Below are positions 33,660-42,398 of a DNA stretch of 64,000 nucleotides, piece after piece. The stretch is from Candidatus Latescibacterota bacterium (GTDB lineage: Bacteria > Latescibacterota > UBA2968). The notes beneath the pieces were generated by a model. It searched no databases and was not told the origin of the DNA. It worked only from the letters and a program-made list of their open reading frames with translations. Position 1 is the stretch's first letter, and every line of letters starts with the position of its first letter. The stretch is taken from contig JAJEHL010000037.1 in assembly GCA_022823725.1 (NCBI GenBank), forward strand, positions 30,229 through 94,228, in the 5' to 3' direction. Made by a program: the position numbers and the translations under genes.

Positions 33660-34874
33660 ATGAACTCCAACACAAACATAAAAACCAACACACTTCGCCC
33701 GCGGTTGCGCGCGACGGGGTTGATGTTGCCTCTATTGGCCTTCATCGCCGTCACCTTTATCGCGCCGCTGGCCATGATGCTCGTACACAGTGTGTACGAC
33801 CCCACAGTCGCCAATGCCCTGCCCGAAACCCTCAATCTGCTAAGAGAATGGGACGGAAAGAGCACGCCCGACGAAGCAGTGTATGCAACGGCTGCACGCG
33901 AGCTATTAAAAGCACGTCAGGATCGCTCGCTGGGTCGGGTCGCCACTCGCGTCAACCGCGTGCATCCGGGACTTCGCAGTGTTTTCACGCGCAGCGCGAG
34001 AAATTTGCAAAACGTCCGCGAAGGTCCCTATCGCGAAGCCATGATCGGCCTGAATTCCGCATGGGGCGATGTGCAAACCTGGTACGCGATCCGCAGTGCC
34101 GGAGACCGTTTCACCGCGCGGCACTATCTCAATGCCCTCGACCTGCAACCCCTCCCCGACGGATCCATCGCGCGCCAGCCCCCAGAACGCCGCATCTATC
34201 TGTCCCTCTTGTGGCGCACCTTTATCGTGAGCCTCAGCATCACCGCGATCTGCCTGCTACTTGGCTATCCCATCGCCCACTTAATCGCGCATTCGCCTCC
34301 GCGCATCGCAAACCTGCTCCTCATCCTCGTACTCGTGCCCTTCTGGACATCGCTCCTGGTGAGAACGACATCCTGGATCGTACTGCTCCAGACCCAGGGC
34401 GTAATCAACGACTTGCTCGTCACACTCGGGCTGATCGGCGACGACGGCCGCCTCGCCATGATCTACAACATGACAGGCACACTGGTGGCAATGACCCATG
34501 TGCTCTTGCCCTTTATGATCCTGCCCCTCTATTCGATTATGCGCGCCATCCCACCGACTCAGATGAGTGCCGCGGCGTCGCTGGGTGCGAGTTCCTTTCA
34601 GGCATTTTGGCGCGTGTACTGGCCGCAGACCCTGCCCGGTGTAGGTGCCGGATCACTGCTGGTATTCATCCTCGCCATCGGCTACTACATCACCCCCGCG
34701 CTGGTAGGCGGCAGCACCGGACAACTCATCTCCAACATGATCGCCTACCACATGCAGACCTCCCTCAACTGGAGTCTGGCCGGGGCACTTGGCGGCATCT
34801 TGCTGGTATGCGTGATCGCGCTCTATCTGCTCTACGACCGCATAGTCGGCATTGACCGCATGAGATTGGGCTAA
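33660..34874 (+). CDS. ABC transporter permease, PotB-like
   Basis: The 404-residue inner-membrane protein has a first membrane segment at about 17-40 (LMLPLLAFIAVTFIAPLAMML). A hydrophilic stretch of about 130 residues follows, then five segments in the usual BPD-transporter core. The EAA-like loop is AAASLGASSFQAFWRVYWPQTLPGV, the site that docks the ATPase. Polyamine permeases are usually near 280-300 residues; the extra length is the periplasmic loop after segment 1. No good ribosome site precedes the ATG. It fits the ATPase and binding proteins at 25066-28416, from which it is separated by 5.2 kb of accessory genes. Confidence 0.9.
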   Translation: MNSNTNIKTNTLRPRLRATGLMLPLLAFIAVTFIAPLAMMLVHSVYDPTVANALPETLNLLREWDGKSTPDEAVYATAARELLKARQDRSLGRVATRVNRVHPGLRSVFTRSARNLQNVREGPYREAMIGLNSAWGDVQTWYAIRSAGDRFTARHYLNALDLQPLPDGSIARQPPERRIYLSLLWRTFIVSLSITAICLLLGYPIAHLIAHSPPRIANLLLILVLVPFWTSLLVRTTSWIVLLQTQGVINDLLVTLGLIGDDGRLAMIYNMTGTLVAMTHVLLPFMILPLYSIMRAIPPTQMSAAASLGASSFQAFWRVYWPQTLPGVGAGSLLVFILAIGYYITPALVGGSTGQLISNMIAYHMQTSLNWSLAGALGGILLVCVIALYLLYDRIVGIDRMRLG

Positions 34875-34875
34875 C

Positions 34876-35691
34876 ATGATCTCGACACAACGCATTGGCC
34901 GGGGTGCTTACCTGGCCTCCTGTACCCTGATATTCGCGTTCTTAATCGCGCCAATTCTGGTGATCGTACCCCTGAGTTTTAATGCCGAACCCTACTTCAC
35001 CTTCACCGACGGCATGCTGCGCCTGGACGCCGAAGCGTATTCCCTTCGCTGGTACCGACAAATTGTCGAAAACGAACTGTGGACGCGCGGGCTGGTCAAC
35101 AGCCTGATCATCGGCATCGCTTCCACCGCACTGGCAACCGCGCTGGGCACAATCGCCGCGCTGGGTCTATCCAGCATGCCCGGTCGTCGCATCGCAATGG
35201 CACTATTGATCTCCCCGATGGTCACGCCAGTAATCATCTCCGCGGCGGGCATGTTCTTTTTTTACTCAACCCTGGGCCTCGCACAGACCCATATCGGATT
35301 GATCCTATCCCACGCCGCACTGGGCACGCCATTTGTCGTAATCACTGTAACCGCTACCCTATCCGCCTTTGACACAAACCTGACGCGCGCTGCCGCAAGC
35401 CTCGGTGCCTCACCGCTCCTCACGTTCCGCAGAGTACAACTGCCGCTAATCGCACCGGGCGTTATTTCTGGCGCGCTCTTCGCGTTTGCAACATCTTTTG
35501 ACGAAGTCGTTGTCGTCCTTTTTATGGGCGGCATTGAACAGCGCACCATCCCGCGCCAGATGTGGGCGGGCATCCGCGAGCAAATCAGCCCGACCATTCT
35601 CGCCGTCGCAACATTCCTGATCGCCTTCGCCGTGTTGCTACTGCTCACCGTCGAATGGCTGCGCCGCTCTGCCGCGCCACAGGCAGACTGA
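34876..35691 (+). CDS. ABC transporter permease, PotC-like
   Basis: The 271-residue second permease has six membrane segments, starting with YLASCTLIFAFLIAPILVIVP. The EAA loop AAASLGASPLLTFRRVQLPLI couples it to the ATPase. Conserved FDEVVVVLFMGG follows, as in spermidine/putrescine PotC proteins. It begins one base after the previous stop and ends 9 bp before the MoxR-type ATPase gene, so transcription probably continues into that unit. Confidence 0.92.
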   Translation: MISTQRIGRGAYLASCTLIFAFLIAPILVIVPLSFNAEPYFTFTDGMLRLDAEAYSLRWYRQIVENELWTRGLVNSLIIGIASTALATALGTIAALGLSSMPGRRIAMALLISPMVTPVIISAAGMFFFYSTLGLAQTHIGLILSHAALGTPFVVITVTATLSAFDTNLTRAAASLGASPLLTFRRVQLPLIAPGVISGALFAFATSFDEVVVVLFMGGIEQRTIPRQMWAGIREQISPTILAVATFLIAFAVLLLLTVEWLRRSAAPQAD

Positions 35692-35700
35692 GGTCAAAAC

Positions 35701-37023
35701 ATGGCCGATTTACAAACAACAGTACGCGATATCTTGACCTTTATCCAGGATCGGTTGTATTTTAACCGGGCAGACCTGGAGATCGAAGGACAAAAACACA
35801 ATGCCGCTTTGTTGCTCAGCGCGCTAACGGGATTATTGGGTGGCAAAATCCTGATCGTGGGCGAACCCGGCCTGGGCAAAACAACGTCGGCAGAGTATAT
35901 CGGTGCGCTGCTATATCGCATGCCATTGGGGGCTGTGTGGGAAGCCGAAGTGAGTGGTCATCCCGAACAGACCGAAGAAAAAATTGTCGGGCGCCCAAAC
36001 CTCGGCGCACTCAACCGCGGCGAAGAAGATGTGGTCTGGTCGGCATTTTCCGTCCTGCCCGTCAAAGTCGTAGATGAAATCAACCGCCTGCCGGAAACAA
36101 AGCAGAGCCTGATTCTCAACGGCGTGGATCGCGGCAACTGGAGCTACTTGAACCAGATGCAAATCAACGATGAATACTGTTTGTTTGCAACGGCCAACTA
36201 TCAGGACCGCGGAACAAATACCATCGTTGTACCCCTTCTGGACCGCTTTGACGTAATGGTGGAATCCAAATACCCGGGCGCGAATTTGTCCTGGATGATC
36301 GGCACCGAATCCTCTCCCGCACATCTCCTGCGAGATCCCCAACGCGAGCAGGCACTCCAGGCCTGCCTGGTCAACCCCAACGCCGAGGAGGAGATAGAAT
36401 CGATTTGCGAGGATTATGGAAAAGCGATCTCCGAACGTTTGTCCGTACCTACCCTGGGGCGTGCTGAGCGCGAAACCATTCGCAGTGAAATGAGCGCATT
36501 GCCTTTCCAGACCGATGCCAGTGCCTATATTCGAACCTTTTTGGCCGAGCTATCTTTCTGCTGCAAATACGGACAAAAACGTACAAATGAAGTCTGTGGC
36601 GAAGGCTGTCATTACACGGGCTACCTGTGTTACAAAGTACAAACATGCCCATCCAATCGCCTGCCCATTTCCATCCGGCGCTACGCACAGGCACTCGCCT
36701 GGGTGCTGCGCGACAAAGAAGTAGATATCGAACATATCCGCACGATATTGCCATACACCTGTGCTCACCGTATCCAGTGGCGAGATGAAGAAGAAACGCA
36801 AGACCACCGGGATGATGTGCTGCCCATTCACAGAGCGCGAGAAGCGGTGCGGCAAGTCTTTCGGCGCTATACCGAGCAAAGCGAACGCATCCAATCGGCT
36901 CTGATGACTGCCAATCGCATCTTGAGTGGTACCGACGAGAAACCCATTCAGGGCGAACACCCCATTTACATGGAAATTATGCGCGATCTGGGACAAGAGC
37001 CTGTGCGTCCAGAATTTTCGTAA
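35701..37023 (+). CDS. MoxR-type AAA+ ATPase
   Basis: The 440-residue AAA+ protein has Walker A GEPGLGKT (about 57-64), Walker B VKVVDEINR, LFATANYQDRGTN (sensor 1) and VPLLDRFDVMV with the arginine-finger-type Arg. The DEINR and LLDRFD motifs are those of the MoxR branch, whose members work with VWA proteins as metal-insertion or remodelling chaperones. A Cys-rich insert (SFCCKYG, EVCGEGCHYTGYLCYKVQTC; about 285-320) could bind a metal or cluster and is unusual for MoxR. The partner VWA gene is two genes downstream, with a GXGXG protein between. Confidence 0.85.
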   Translation: MADLQTTVRDILTFIQDRLYFNRADLEIEGQKHNAALLLSALTGLLGGKILIVGEPGLGKTTSAEYIGALLYRMPLGAVWEAEVSGHPEQTEEKIVGRPNLGALNRGEEDVVWSAFSVLPVKVVDEINRLPETKQSLILNGVDRGNWSYLNQMQINDEYCLFATANYQDRGTNTIVVPLLDRFDVMVESKYPGANLSWMIGTESSPAHLLRDPQREQALQACLVNPNAEEEIESICEDYGKAISERLSVPTLGRAERETIRSEMSALPFQTDASAYIRTFLAELSFCCKYGQKRTNEVCGEGCHYTGYLCYKVQTCPSNRLPISIRRYAQALAWVLRDKEVDIEHIRTILPYTCAHRIQWRDEEETQDHRDDVLPIHRAREAVRQVFRRYTEQSERIQSALMTANRILSGTDEKPIQGEHPIYMEIMRDLGQEPVRPEFS

Positions 37024-37038
37024 TTTCCGGAGCCAGAC

Positions 37039-37836
37039 ATGCAAAAAAATCCATTCCGCGAATTTGATCAAATTGCACCATCCGGTCTGACCCCTGAAAA
37101 CGCAGTGCGCGTCAATGGCTTGCTATCCTCAAAGCGCAATCCCTTCGCCAAATTTGTCGAAGACACGCGCAAAAAGCGCGTCATGCCCATGGATGAAATT
37201 CTCGCATCTCATACCGAGTCGATGGATCGGTTGACAGCAGCTTACAGTGCCCTGATCGCCGAATGTGTCGGCGAAGGACTCTGGCAAGCCGACCGCAAAA
37301 CCATTGAATCGACCTATACCGCGGCATCGCAGATCGTGGGACAAATCGATTGGGAAATGACCGACATCGAAGCATTTTGCGCGCACGCCCTGCAAAGCAA
37401 TGACGCGGCTTTTTTTGTCATGGAACCCCTCGGCTTGTTCTTATCGGCCTTTTGCAACGCCTCATCCCAGTCGGACATCCATCTCGATCTCACCGGTCAC
37501 GACTTGCGCCTATCTCTCATGGGATACCGCCTTCGCAAAGACATCACACTGACAATTGTGGGCGATCTGGGCGACCTCACGGGCATTTCGCTCATGGGAG
37601 GCTGCCTGAAGGTCGAGGGGAATGTCCGCCACTATCTCGGCGCGGGTATGATCGATGGACGAATTGAAGTCTCAGGAGACGCTGGCAGAAACATTGGCGA
37701 ACAAATGCAAGCCGGTGAAATCCACATCAATGGACGCCTGGGCGGTGTGGGCAATGCCCAGGGTGGTGCGATCTATCACCGCGACCATAAGATCAGAGGG
37801 CAAAAAGCATCCGCAGGCATGTCCCTGCAGGTGTAA
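37039..37836 (+). CDS. GXGXG-repeat protein between MoxR and VWA genes
   Basis: The 265-residue protein has an N-terminal helical half (1-140), then a run of repeats: GDLGDLTGISLMGGCLKVEG, VRHYLGAGMIDGRIEVSG and GRNIGEQMQAGEIHINGRLGG. This is the right-handed beta-helix of the GXGXG family found in glutamate synthase and in FwdC/FmdC of formylmethanofuran dehydrogenase. In those enzymes the domain is structural, so here it may be a scaffold. The last nine residues (ASAGMSLQV) and the stop come from a copy of the dispersed hairpin repeat, so the native end was probably different. It starts 15 bp after the MoxR stop. Confidence 0.7.
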   Translation: MQKNPFREFDQIAPSGLTPENAVRVNGLLSSKRNPFAKFVEDTRKKRVMPMDEILASHTESMDRLTAAYSALIAECVGEGLWQADRKTIESTYTAASQIVGQIDWEMTDIEAFCAHALQSNDAAFFVMEPLGLFLSAFCNASSQSDIHLDLTGHDLRLSLMGYRLRKDITLTIVGDLGDLTGISLMGGCLKVEGNVRHYLGAGMIDGRIEVSGDAGRNIGEQMQAGEIHINGRLGGVGNAQGGAIYHRDHKIRGQKASAGMSLQV

Positions 37837-37857
37837 GCAGGGATGGACGCAGATAAA
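37807..37857 (+). repeat. Dispersed hairpin repeat, copy 3, inside a gene end
   Basis: This copy keeps the TCCCTGC and GCAGGGA arms but has AGGTGTAA in the loop and lacks the inner part of the left flank. It encodes the last residues and the stop (GTG TAA) of the GXGXG protein. Confidence 0.9.
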
Positions 37858-37903
37858 ATAATAGAGGGACCAGGGCAGGGAACTGACAACGGACAACTGA
37901 CCC

Positions 37904-39427
37904 ATGAACTTCAACGACATCATACAGCGCGTCTGGCCCGCTGTTCGCAAGCGCCATCTATTTCCCGAATTGCCGACGCCAGAAGTAATCGAAGCAGGCG
38001 AAGAAGCCGCGAGCATTCAAATGGCGGACAAAGTGATCCAACTGAATGCCAATCGGCTGGCCGCTCTCGCGCAAGTAATGGACATAGAAGACGCCACCTC
38101 TGCACTGCTGGACCACGGCGTGGGACATCACACCGTTTGTCCCTGGGATTTTGAGACGCATTTAAAGCTATATGCCGCGCTCAAACCCGTATTATTGGAT
38201 GGGGCATTGGTCAAGCAGGTAGTCGAATATTTCTCGGACGTAGTGGTCGATACCCATGCCGTGCGCGAGCGCGAATCGAAATTGCCCGAAGTGTATCGCC
38301 ACGCTGAATCAAGCGAAGTAACAGACGTAATTCGGGCATTGTATCAGCGTCTTTGGGGTGAAAATTTGGACGTAGAAGACCGCGGCGAAGTAGATCGACT
38401 CGCCCGCATACCCTATCTGGACGCCTCGCAGTGGGGCGATAGCCTTCGGTCATTTGCACAAGTAATTGCCCCGTTAATCCAAAAAGAAATGGACGATGGA
38501 AATGGACGGGGTGGCATGATGGGCGATACCCAGCAGTATTCCGCAGGCGAACTCGCGGAGGGAATGGCGCAATTTGCCGAGCAGGGATTCTACGCCTTTC
38601 GAGAAATGGTGCGCGATTTTGCCGACGAACTACAAGACGCAAATATAATGCCCGATATGGGCCGGGGCAAAGGCACGCCTACAGATGCCGACCTCTTGTT
38701 TTACATGGCGCGCGCATCCGCATTTCGCTTGCCCGTGCAAACCATACCCCTGGAAAAAGTGGGCGGATTACATCCGCATTCTCACTCGCCCTGGGAAATT
38801 GGCAAACCCGTTCAACACATTGATGTGTGGACGAGTTTTGGGCGCGTCATGCCGGGTATTTCCCAGATGTGGAACTGGCGAGACGGCGAAACCCACGGCG
38901 ATGGTGATGGCATACCCGATTGTGTGGTCATTGTCGATTCCTCGGGCAGTATGGTCAATCCATGTCGAGAAACATCCCACGCTGTCTTAGGTGCCGGATG
39001 CGCGGCCGACGCGTATTTGCGACGGGGCAAGCGCGTAGCCGTTTACAATTTTAGCGATGCTCAGGCCGGTGGGAAAGAAGTGCTGGATTTCTCAAGAGAC
39101 CGCAAGCGCGTATTCTTCGCACTGTGCCGCTACTTCGGTGGTGGAACAGCATTGCATCTGCCCGACCTGGAACCTCTCCTCAAAAATCATGTGGATATTT
39201 TTCTCATAACAGATATGCAGATCACCAACCTCGATGCACTGATGCAATTTCTGATCCAAAAAGAAAACCGGGTAACCGCTGTTCACGTAGCGCAAAATCG
39301 GGAAGCCCAACGATTCCGTCAGCGGGCTACTGATGCAGATCACATCTGTGTTTATGCGGTTGAACGCACAGAGGATATTCCAGATATTGTACTATCAGAA
39401 GTAAAAACGCGATTTCAGGCTACTTAG
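37904..39427 (+). CDS. VWA-domain protein partner of the MoxR ATPase
   Basis: The 507-residue protein has a C-terminal von Willebrand A domain with the MIDAS motif DSSGS in CVVIVDSSGSMVN (about 343-355), later GGGTALHLP and FLITDMQITNLD. The N-terminal region includes DHGVGHHTVCPWDFETHLK, a His-rich patch that could bind metal, and a long helical stretch. The architecture is like NorD/CbbO/CobT-type VWA proteins, which act with MoxR-family ATPases to activate metalloenzymes or assemble complexes. It is third in the unit MoxR, GXGXG, VWA. The protein or cofactor it acts on is not evident in the window. Confidence 0.85.
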   Translation: MNFNDIIQRVWPAVRKRHLFPELPTPEVIEAGEEAASIQMADKVIQLNANRLAALAQVMDIEDATSALLDHGVGHHTVCPWDFETHLKLYAALKPVLLDGALVKQVVEYFSDVVVDTHAVRERESKLPEVYRHAESSEVTDVIRALYQRLWGENLDVEDRGEVDRLARIPYLDASQWGDSLRSFAQVIAPLIQKEMDDGNGRGGMMGDTQQYSAGELAEGMAQFAEQGFYAFREMVRDFADELQDANIMPDMGRGKGTPTDADLLFYMARASAFRLPVQTIPLEKVGGLHPHSHSPWEIGKPVQHIDVWTSFGRVMPGISQMWNWRDGETHGDGDGIPDCVVIVDSSGSMVNPCRETSHAVLGAGCAADAYLRRGKRVAVYNFSDAQAGGKEVLDFSRDRKRVFFALCRYFGGGTALHLPDLEPLLKNHVDIFLITDMQITNLDALMQFLIQKENRVTAVHVAQNREAQRFRQRATDADHICVYAVERTEDIPDIVLSEVKTRFQAT

Positions 39428-39501
39428 TCTGCACACGTTCTGCACAGACCTGCCGGGACAGACCTCGCAGGTGGACGTTTACACATTATTCAGGAGAAAA
39501 C

Positions 39502-40200
39502 ATGAAGCGTCTTTTTGCAGTATTCATTGCTGCTGGCTTATTGGGTTGCCAGGCACAGGAAAAACCCGAATTTGTAGAAGTCAACCTCGAGGACAAGGAA
39601 CACAAGCTGAGTTATGCACTCGGCTTAAATCTGTCCGATCAATTGAAAAAGCAGCAGGGCATGGCAATTGATCTGGATGTATTTGTACAGGGGTTCAAAG
39701 ATGGTTATAGTGGAGAATCCCCCCTGCTTTCCTCTGACGAAGCAATAAAAATTCTGATCGAGATTGAGCAAGAACAACGAGCACAACAAATGGCGGAGAA
39801 AAACAAAATGGCAGCAGAAAACAAAAAAGCTGGCGAGGCTTTCCTCGCAGAAAATAGCAAAAAAGAAGGCGTGGCCACATTGGACAGCGGCTTGCAATAC
39901 AAAGTGATCAAAGCTGGCGATGGGCCGAAACCCAAAAAAACCGACTCAGTAGTATGCCACTATCGCGGAACATTGCTCGACGGCACGGAATTTGACAGTT
40001 CTTATAGCCGTGGGGAACCAGCGCAATTTCGCGTAGATCAACTCATTCCCGGCTGGACGGAAGCCTTGCAACTCATGCCCGCGGGATCGAAATGGGAACT
40101 CTATATTCCATCCTATCTGGCTTATGGCGCGCGACAAGCCGGACAAATCAGTCCCAATTCAACGCTTATATTCGAATTGGAATTGCTCGAGATTAAGTAG
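39502..40200 (+). CDS. FKBP-type peptidyl-prolyl isomerase lipoprotein
   Basis: This 232-residue Mip/FkpA-like protein has a lipobox at AGLLGC (about residue 16). An N-terminal dimerisation region follows (LSYALGLNLSDQL, VFVQGFKDGY), then a charged helix (about 95-125). The FKBP domain (from TLDSGLQYKVIKAGDG, about 134) has VVCHYRGTLLDGTEFDSSY, LIPGWTEALQLMPAGSKWELYIP and LAYGARQAG. It catalyses proline isomerisation in the periplasm and acts as a foldase. A weak stem (ACCTGC/GCAGGT, 39448-39472) lies upstream between the VWA gene and this one. Confidence 0.94.
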   Translation: MKRLFAVFIAAGLLGCQAQEKPEFVEVNLEDKEHKLSYALGLNLSDQLKKQQGMAIDLDVFVQGFKDGYSGESPLLSSDEAIKILIEIEQEQRAQQMAEKNKMAAENKKAGEAFLAENSKKEGVATLDSGLQYKVIKAGDGPKPKKTDSVVCHYRGTLLDGTEFDSSYSRGEPAQFRVDQLIPGWTEALQLMPAGSKWELYIPSYLAYGARQAGQISPNSTLIFELELLEIK

Positions 40201-40206
40201 CGAGAA

Positions 40207-40917
40207 TTGATTTTGAAGCTAAACATCCTGTATGGCGACAATGATCTTGTCGCCATACAAAAACCGTGTGGCTGGTTTGTACACCAGACCCATCTGGACC
40301 AGTCGGCCATGTGTTGTATGCCCGTATTGCGAAATCAACTCGGGCAATGGGTTTATCCGGTTCACCGCCTGGATCGCGGAACATCGGGCGTTGTGCTATT
40401 CGCTCTTCGCCCTGAAATCGCACGCACATTGGGCACTGCATTTTCAGCGCGGCAGGTAAAAAAAGAATATCTGGCCGTGGTGCGCGGGTACCTGCCAGAC
40501 AAAGGGCGGATACACCACGCCTATTGCCCGCCCAACACATCGTCGCCCGTCGATGCCATCACAGATTTTCACTGCAAAGGCACTGTTGAACTACCATACC
40601 CCGTAGGCCGATATGAAACCGCGCGGTACTCTCTCATGCGCGCAATGCCAGTAACCGGTCGGCAACATCAGATCCGCCGCCACTGTGTGCATCTTCGCCA
40701 TCCAATCATCGGCGATACGCGCTATGGAGACCGACATCACAATCGCTTTTTTCAATCCCATTTTGAAATCAACAGATTGCTGCTCATGGCTATCCGCATC
40801 GGTTTTGCACATCCCAAATCGGAGAAATGGACTGAAATCTCTGCGCCAATCCCCGGCCCAATTCAGCGCTTATGCCAGCAATTTGGCTGGGAATCTGATC
40901 TGGAGGATAAATTATGA
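40207..40917 (+). CDS. truC: RluA-family pseudouridine synthase, TruC-like
   Basis: The 236-residue enzyme has the catalytic motif HRLDRGTSGVVLFA (about 54-67) with the nucleophilic Asp, the start LNILYGDNDLVAIQKPCGWFVH, and RQHQIRRHCVHLRHPIIGDTRYGD. The short form without S4 domain and the KPCGWFVHQT start resemble TruC, which modifies U65 of tRNA. Assignment to TruC rather than another RluA paralogue is moderate. No ATG is available near the front; TTG at 40207 (or 40213) follows the FKBP stop closely. The 3' end overlaps the next start by four bases. Confidence 0.85.
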   Translation: MILKLNILYGDNDLVAIQKPCGWFVHQTHLDQSAMCCMPVLRNQLGQWVYPVHRLDRGTSGVVLFALRPEIARTLGTAFSARQVKKEYLAVVRGYLPDKGRIHHAYCPPNTSSPVDAITDFHCKGTVELPYPVGRYETARYSLMRAMPVTGRQHQIRRHCVHLRHPIIGDTRYGDRHHNRFFQSHFEINRLLLMAIRIGFAHPKSEKWTEISAPIPGPIQRLCQQFGWESDLEDKL

Positions 40918-41681
40918 ATGTACTGATAACAGGAGCCGAGAGTCGTTTGGGACAGGCCATCGCCAGAGAATTGGCACCGGGCAACCAGTTGCGACTCTGG
41001 GGAACGGGCGATCCGCCTTCCGAACTCGGTGAAAACATCACCTATTTTGAAGGCGACATGCGCGACCCAGACGTAGCGTGGCATGCAGTTCGAAACATGC
41101 AGGCCATTGTACACACAGGTGAGCCACCCCCCAATCTACCAGAAGATGATCTCGCCTGCGAACGTGAACTGCTGGACCTGGCAACGCGGGGCACCCATGT
41201 CCTATTCAAAGCTGGCATAGATGCCGGTATAAAGCGATTTGCATACGGAAGCACCCTCCAAATATTCGAAGCCTATCCCGATGATGTATATATCAGCGAA
41301 ATGTGGCGACCCATGCCCTCGACAGACAAATTTCAGCTCACGCGCTATCTCGGCGAAATGACAGCGCGCGAATTTGCGCGCGATTTTCCCGTAGCCGTCA
41401 CAGTGTTGCGATTGGGCAAGCTGATTGCAGAAGAAGACGCTTCTCCACAAAATCCGGATCTCATGTGGGTCGATTATCGCGATGCGGCGCGGGCATTTCG
41501 ACTATCTCTCAATCGAGATTCACAGTCCGAACTGAAATGGAACAGGCGATTTGCCCTCCATCACATTTGTGCAGACATTCCAAATCCAAAATATCTGGTC
41601 GGCCAAATTAGTGGATTCCAACTGCGAGGATTTCAACCACAGCACAACTTTGAAACCATCTGGCGTGGAGGTGGCGCGTGA
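40914..41681 (+). CDS. NAD-dependent epimerase/dehydratase (first of two)
   Basis: The 255-residue short-chain-dehydrogenase-like protein starts MNVLITGAESRLGQAIAREL, with the NAD-binding Gly pattern. Positions further on (FAYGSTLQIFE, KFQLTRYLGEMTAREFA) replace the usual Tyr-x3-Lys with FQLTRYLGE, so a canonical catalytic pair is not evident. It may be a modified or regulatory member. It overlaps both neighbours by four bases (ATGA before, GTGA after), which makes it part of a tightly coupled operon. Substrate unknown. Confidence 0.8.
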   Translation: MNVLITGAESRLGQAIARELAPGNQLRLWGTGDPPSELGENITYFEGDMRDPDVAWHAVRNMQAIVHTGEPPPNLPEDDLACERELLDLATRGTHVLFKAGIDAGIKRFAYGSTLQIFEAYPDDVYISEMWRPMPSTDKFQLTRYLGEMTAREFARDFPVAVTVLRLGKLIAEEDASPQNPDLMWVDYRDAARAFRLSLNRDSQSELKWNRRFALHHICADIPNPKYLVGQISGFQLRGFQPQHNFETIWRGGGA

Positions 41682-42391
41682 AAAAAGTACTTTTGTTGGG
41701 CGCTTCGGGACAAATTGCCCCCAATATTATACCAGCTATGGAATCGCATTGCGATTTCACATTGGCCGATGTGAAGCCCTACCCCGATGGCAGACCTATC
41801 GAACATGTAGATATGCGCCATTACGACCAGGTGCTCGATGCCATGCAGGGCATGGACGCAGTGATGAATTTTACAGTGAACCGTCCCGATCCCATACTGA
41901 GCTTTCACGTCAGCACACTGGGTGCATTGCACGTTATGAAAGCCGCAGCCGAATTGGGCATCAAAAAAGTAGTGCATACGGGACCACAACTGGTGCGGAG
42001 TTATTACGATCAGGATTTTGAAATCACCGATGTCCCCCGCGCCCCCGGCACCGGGTATTACGGCATAACCAAAATGCTCAGCTACGAAATTTGCCGCACG
42101 TACGCGCGAATATACGATATACAGACGATTTGTTTTGTATTCAACGGCCTGGGTCTGGAGCCGAGTGAGCCAATCAAAGGCGAGGACTTCCCTCCATTTC
42201 GCATATTCTGGAAAGATCTGGCACATGCGTGTTGCCTCGCTCTGGATATCGAATCCGTGCCGGATAATTATCAGGAATTCAACATGGTGAGCATGACAGC
42301 GCACCAGAAATACACCATGGAAAAAGCAAAGCGCATTTTGGGTTATGAACCGGCTGAGCGCTGGGAAAATTATTACAAACGCGACGTGTAA
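41678..42391 (+). CDS. NAD-dependent epimerase/dehydratase (second of two)
   Basis: This 237-residue extended short-chain dehydrogenase begins at a GTG overlapping the previous stop. VLLLGASGQIAPNIIPAM gives the nucleotide loop, VMNFTVNRPDP the strand after it, HTGPQLVRSYY the active-site Ser/Thr region, and YYGITK the catalytic Tyr-x3-Lys. It resembles sugar or polyol epimerases in oxidoreductase-rich catabolic loci. The pairing of one SDR with a degenerate active site and one with an intact one suggests a heteromeric enzyme or sequential steps. Confidence 0.85.
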   Translation: MKKVLLLGASGQIAPNIIPAMESHCDFTLADVKPYPDGRPIEHVDMRHYDQVLDAMQGMDAVMNFTVNRPDPILSFHVSTLGALHVMKAAAELGIKKVVHTGPQLVRSYYDQDFEITDVPRAPGTGYYGITKMLSYEICRTYARIYDIQTICFVFNGLGLEPSEPIKGEDFPPFRIFWKDLAHACCLALDIESVPDNYQEFNMVSMTAHQKYTMEKAKRILGYEPAERWENYYKRDV

Positions 42392-42398
42392 TAAAGCT

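Noticed and set aside
33602..34855. 417-residue plus-strand frame overlapping the first permease
   Set aside because: It is His/Arg/Pro-rich and out of frame with the permease, which has six clear membrane segments.
39448..39472. Small ACCTGC/GCAGGT stem before the FKBP gene
   Set aside because: A six-base stem with a long loop and no T-run is too weak to call a terminator or riboswitch.
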